Shown piece after piece: positions 4,695 through 7,196 of a stretch of DNA of 7,196 bases; positions within the stretch are counted from its first letter, which is position 1, and each line of letters begins with the position of its first letter. The notes beneath the pieces are model-generated. The model worked only from the letters and a program-made list of their open reading frames with translations, had not been told where the DNA came from and made no database searches. The position numbers and the translations under genes are program-made. The stretch covers positions 1 through 7,196 of the forward strand of contig JAFXHW010000206.1 in the NCBI GenBank assembly GCA_017533545.1. The letters are read 5' to 3'. This stretch comes from Clostridia bacterium. Its GTDB lineage: Bacteria > Bacillota_A > Clostridia > Oscillospirales > CAG-272.

Positions 4695-6106
4695 TCTTTT
4701 TCGATCATGTTAAGCAGACGTTCGCTTACAGCCTTGTAGCAGTCGGAGAAGGTCGCATAGTCGAGCTTGTTGAAATCGTGACGGGTATTCTGGCTCATTG
4801 CGGCAACGTGATCTTCGATCAAGCGGCGCTCGGTATCAAGGCTCTGCTTGTCGGGCTGAAGTCCGTCACCCCATGCCAGCACCTGACCGCCGAGCATCTT
4901 TTCGTAGGGCGGGATCTCGAGCTGGCAGCGATAGAAGGGAGAATCGGGATGCCAGGGTCTGAAGCGGCGGGTGTTCCAGTTGTATACCTCTTCCTGGGAC
5001 CAGTAGATGTTGGGGTAAACGATGTACATGGGAGTCCAGGAGCAGTTGATGAGCTGATAACCCTCTTTAACGAGAGAAGGAGTGAGCTGGAAGAAGTTTT
5101 CCCAGCTGATAACTATGAGCTTGTCGGAAGGAGGACAGATGTAGTTAACTTCCTTGGCAAAGCCCTCCCACATAACGCAGGTACGGCCGTACTTGTTTAC
5201 GATGTCGGTCATCTTTTTGAGGAAGGTAGCGTACATACGCTCGGCGTCCATGCGGCCCTCGCCCTTGATAAGGTCGAGCGACTTTGCATATTCGACGTAT
5301 TTGTCAACGCTGAGCCAATATTCGATCATAGCCTCGTCGCCGCCGACGTGGATCTTGGGAGAGTGGGGGAACATCTCGCAGATTTCGGCGATGATCTTGT
5401 CAAGCGCTTCGAAAACGCATTCTTCAAATCCGAGAATACCTGCTGTACCGAAGATCTCGGGATAGCGCGCGATGAACTGCCAGGAGTGGCCGGGGGTTTC
5501 GATCTCGGGCATGATCTCGATCTGACGGTCATGCGCATACTGTACGAGATAGTCTATCTGCTCGCGGGTATAGTGACGGTCGGGAGAAGGAAGCTTGGGG
5601 AAGCACTCGAGGGGAAGAGTAAAGCTTTCCGAATCCATGAAATGGAGATGGAGAACGGAAGCGCGGTAGTAGCGGCAGAGGTCAACGTAGGAAAGGAGGT
5701 ATTCGAAGGGATGCCATGTACGGGCCAGGTCAACCATAAGACCGCGGTGCTCGAGGTCTGCCTTATCGTCGATATGGCAGCAGGGCAGGTAGAGCTTGCC
5801 GTCCTCAACGATGCACATCTGCATGATAACGGACATAGCGTCACAAATGTTGCCCTTTGTATACTGTACCTTTGCGCTGTCGGGAGTTATATCGATAGTA
5901 AAATCGTATTCTTCATTTTCGTAAAGCTCGCATACAACGCCCTCTCCGAAATTGAGTTCGACACCGGTTGCACGGGTGATGTCGGAAAGCATTGCCTTGA
6001 GCTTGGGAACGCAGCACTCTTTTTCAACCTTTGCGCCGGTAAAGAGGTATCTGCCTTCGCCGGGAACTAAATTTTTTACTGTAGGACAAAGTTTAATTTC
6101 ATTCAT
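4691..6106 (-). CDS. Cytosolic GH20-family glycosidase, divergent beta-hexosaminidase type (471 aa)
   Basis: GH20 enzymes remove terminal beta-linked GlcNAc, GalNAc or related units by substrate-assisted catalysis. No signal peptide is present, so it should act in the cytosol on imported oligosaccharides. Residues about 1-112 match the small N-terminal GH20 domain; the barrel starts at RGLMVDLAR (121-129). Further motifs are HLHFMDSESF (153-162), EIETPGH (201-207), the catalytic pair in HVGGDE (D257, E258), VMWEGF (311-316) and GGQVLAWGD (406-414). Several sugar-contact positions differ from typical enzymes: HWH is HLH, the usual YLD is YIV (361-363), and the final W-x-E is W-G-D, so the substrate may not be plain chitobiose. 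The frame is open to 6163, but ATG at 6104-6106 is chosen because AGGAG precedes it by eight bases. Overlaps the deacylase by four bases. No convincing promoter was found just upstream. Confidence 0.9.
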   Translation of the reverse strand: MNEIKLCPTVKNLVPGEGRYLFTGAKVEKECCVPKLKAMLSDITRATGVELNFGEGVVCELYENEEYDFTIDITPDSAKVQYTKGNICDAMSVIMQMCIVEDGKLYLPCCHIDDKADLEHRGLMVDLARTWHPFEYLLSYVDLCRYYRASVLHLHFMDSESFTLPLECFPKLPSPDRHYTREQIDYLVQYAHDRQIEIMPEIETPGHSWQFIARYPEIFGTAGILGFEECVFEALDKIIAEICEMFPHSPKIHVGGDEAMIEYWLSVDKYVEYAKSLDLIKGEGRMDAERMYATFLKKMTDIVNKYGRTCVMWEGFAKEVNYICPPSDKLIVISWENFFQLTPSLVKEGYQLINCSWTPMYIVYPNIYWSQEEVYNWNTRRFRPWHPDSPFYRCQLEIPPYEKMLGGQVLAWGDGLQPDKQSLDTERRLIEDHVAAMSQNTRHDFNKLDYATFSDCYKAVSERLLNMIEKE

Positions 6107-6114
6107 GTTCTTTT

Positions 6115-6119
6115 CTCCT
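6115..6119 (-). promoter_or_regulatory. Shine-Dalgarno site fixing the start of the GH20 gene
   Basis: AGGAG on the minus strand, eight bases before the ATG at 6104-6106. It favours this start over the in-frame ATG at 6161-6163, which would add 19 residues with no counterpart in the family. Confidence 0.8.
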
Positions 6120-6209
6120 GATGAATATGAATTTTGAAAATCTATAAAATAAAGAACGCGCAATTACCTACACGACCCTATTTATCTGTTTTGCCGACCG
6201 ATCAAAAGA

Positions 6210-7196
6210 TCAGTCCTCTTCTTTTTCCTCGTCTTCCTCATCGGATTTGGGAATTACCGTTACAACAGCCGATTCGATTCGGTGCTCGCTGACCTTTTCC
6301 ACCTTTATTTTCAGACCCGGGACCTCAAGCTCGGGTCCCTCGCCGTCCTCAGGAATGGCCGAGAGCTGGCTGAGCACGAATCCGGCAAAGGTATCAAGGC
6401 TCTCTGTCTCGCCGTCAAGCTCGATATCGAGCTCCTTTTCGACGTCGTCGAGCTGGGTCTCGCCGGGGATTCGCCATGTATCGTCGCTGAGTTTTGTGAT
6501 GGTGGGATCTGCCTCGGTATCAAGTTCGTCGTAAATGTTTCCGACGATCTCCTCAAGCAGGTCCTCAAGGGTGATTATGCCCGCAGTGCCGCCAAACTCG
6601 TCGAGTACGATGGCCATATGAATCTTTTTCGACTGCAAATCGCGAAGCAGCACGTTTGCGTTAACTGTTTCGGGAACGAAATATGCGGGTGTGTAAAGCT
6701 CGTTTAAGGGCTTGGGCTTTTCTGCCCTTTCGTTAAGCAGAAATTCGCGTGCAAGAAGGATACCGAGAATGTCATCGGTGTCCTCGCCGCATACGGGGAG
6801 TCGGGAAAAGCCGCTCTCGCGGATGATCTTTGTGATCTCCTCGGGAGTGCTGTCCGCCCAGATGACGGTCATTGAGGTGCGGTGGATCATGATATCGCCC
6901 GCGGTGCTGTTGGTGAAATCGAAGATGTTTTCGATCATCTCCTTTTCATCCGCCTCGATAGTGCCTTTCTCCTCGCCAATGTCAATGAGAAGGCGGATAT
7001 CGTCCTCCGACACGTCCTCTTCGTTGTCCTGCGAGTTGATGCCGAATATCCTAAGCACGGCAGAGGTGGATACTGCCATAAACCATACTACGGGCTTGAG
7101 TATTGCGGCAATACCGTTGATAACGCCGCAAAATGCGCGTGCCAGCTTCTCCGGATGCTTCATTGCGATGCGCTTGGGAACGAGCTCGCCGAGCAC
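6210..7196 (-). CDS. CNNM/CorC-type membrane protein with CBS pair, 3' part (hemolysin C family)
   Basis: The 5' end lies beyond the right edge. The first codon in the window, GTG at 7194-7196, is an internal valine of the conserved VLGELVPKR motif of the DUF21/CNNM membrane domain, not a start. Of the 328 residues visible, about 21-52 hold the last hydrophobic segment; a linker (53-104, with EEKGTIEADEKEMIENIFDF-like sequence) leads to two CBS domains at about 105-160 and 170-225, including VLDEFGGTAGIITLEDLLEEIVG (197-219 region). A CorC_HlyC domain follows at about 235-316, then an acidic tail. The family is linked to Mg2+ or Co2+ efflux and metal homeostasis, with CBS domains sensing nucleotides; the haemolysin name is historical. 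It sits 103 bases upstream of the glycosidase start on the same strand. Read-through is possible, but a functional link is not implied. Confidence 0.93.
   Translation of the reverse strand: MLGELVPKRIAMKHPEKLARAFCGVINGIAAILKPVVWFMAVSTSAVLRIFGINSQDNEEDVSEDDIRLLIDIGEEKGTIEADEKEMIENIFDFTNSTAGDIMIHRTSMTVIWADSTPEEITKIIRESGFSRLPVCGEDTDDILGILLAREFLLNERAEKPKPLNELYTPAYFVPETVNANVLLRDLQSKKIHMAIVLDEFGGTAGIITLEDLLEEIVGNIYDELDTEADPTITKLSDDTWRIPGETQLDDVEKELDIELDGETESLDTFAGFVLSQLSAIPEDGEGPELEVPGLKIKVEKVSEHRIESAVVTVIPKSDEEDEEKEED

Noticed and set aside
4688..6070. Plus-strand open frame of 460 codons
   Set aside because: Antisense shadow of the GH20 gene, which has clear catalytic motifs; there is no ribosome binding site or family signature on the plus strand.
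6107..6209. Promoter for the GH20-deacylase pair
   Set aside because: The gap contains A/T-rich stretches and a TATAGA-like sequence, but no -35 box at suitable spacing. Transcription may come from further upstream or from a promoter I cannot recognise.
6196..6215. Inverted repeat at the end of the CNNM gene (8-bp stem with one G-U pair, four-base loop)
   Set aside because: As a terminator it lacks a T run on the minus strand and it overlaps the stop codon. It is only a possible weak stem-loop.

Overview
This window looks like chromosomal DNA of an anaerobic, probably host-associated member of the Clostridia (Firmicutes). The grounds are strong AAGGAG Shine-Dalgarno sites, near-perfect sigma-A promoters, AT-rich spacers between moderately GC-rich genes, a 'prolyl-tRNA synthetase associated domain' type deacylase typical of Firmicutes, and exported proteins rich in cysteine. 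This is inference from style and protein families; no marker gene fixes the species. All genes lie on the minus strand, so they are transcribed from the right end of the window to the left.

Reading in the direction of transcription: (1) 7196-6210 is the 3' part of a CNNM/CorC (hemolysin C-like) membrane protein with a CBS pair; its start lies outside the window. (2) 6106-4691 is a cytosolic GH20-type glycosidase, probably of the beta-N-acetylhexosaminidase superfamily, with an intact Asp-Glu catalytic pair but unusual residues at positions that normally hold the sugar. (3) 4694-4146 is a prolyl-tRNA editing deacylase (YbaK/ProXp-ala family) that overlaps the glycosidase by ATGA, so the two form a translationally coupled pair. 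(4) 4050-2176 and (5) 2039-186 are two closely related exported DUF4838 proteins of 624 and 617 residues. (6) 64-1 is the first 21 codons of a third exported protein whose signal peptide aligns without gaps to that of the nearer DUF4838 protein, probably a third tandem copy that continues past the left edge.

Each of the three exported-protein genes has its own promoter with the same layout: TTGACA, a 17-bp spacer, TATAAT or TATACT, then AAGGAG six bases before the start codon. A hairpin and T-tract from the preceding gene ends directly at each -35 box. A 32-bp block containing the -35 box is nearly repeated upstream of the two complete DUF4838 genes. They are therefore separate transcription units made by tandem duplication, not one operon.

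A reasonable but unproven picture is a carbohydrate-use locus: exported DUF4838 proteins act on or bind a glycan outside the cell and the cytosolic GH20 enzyme finishes the breakdown inside. No transporter or dedicated regulator is visible here. The deacylase and the CNNM protein are general cell functions. I did not see CRISPR arrays, tRNA or rRNA genes, insertion sequences, or phage genes. No gene-free stretch reaches 300 bases.
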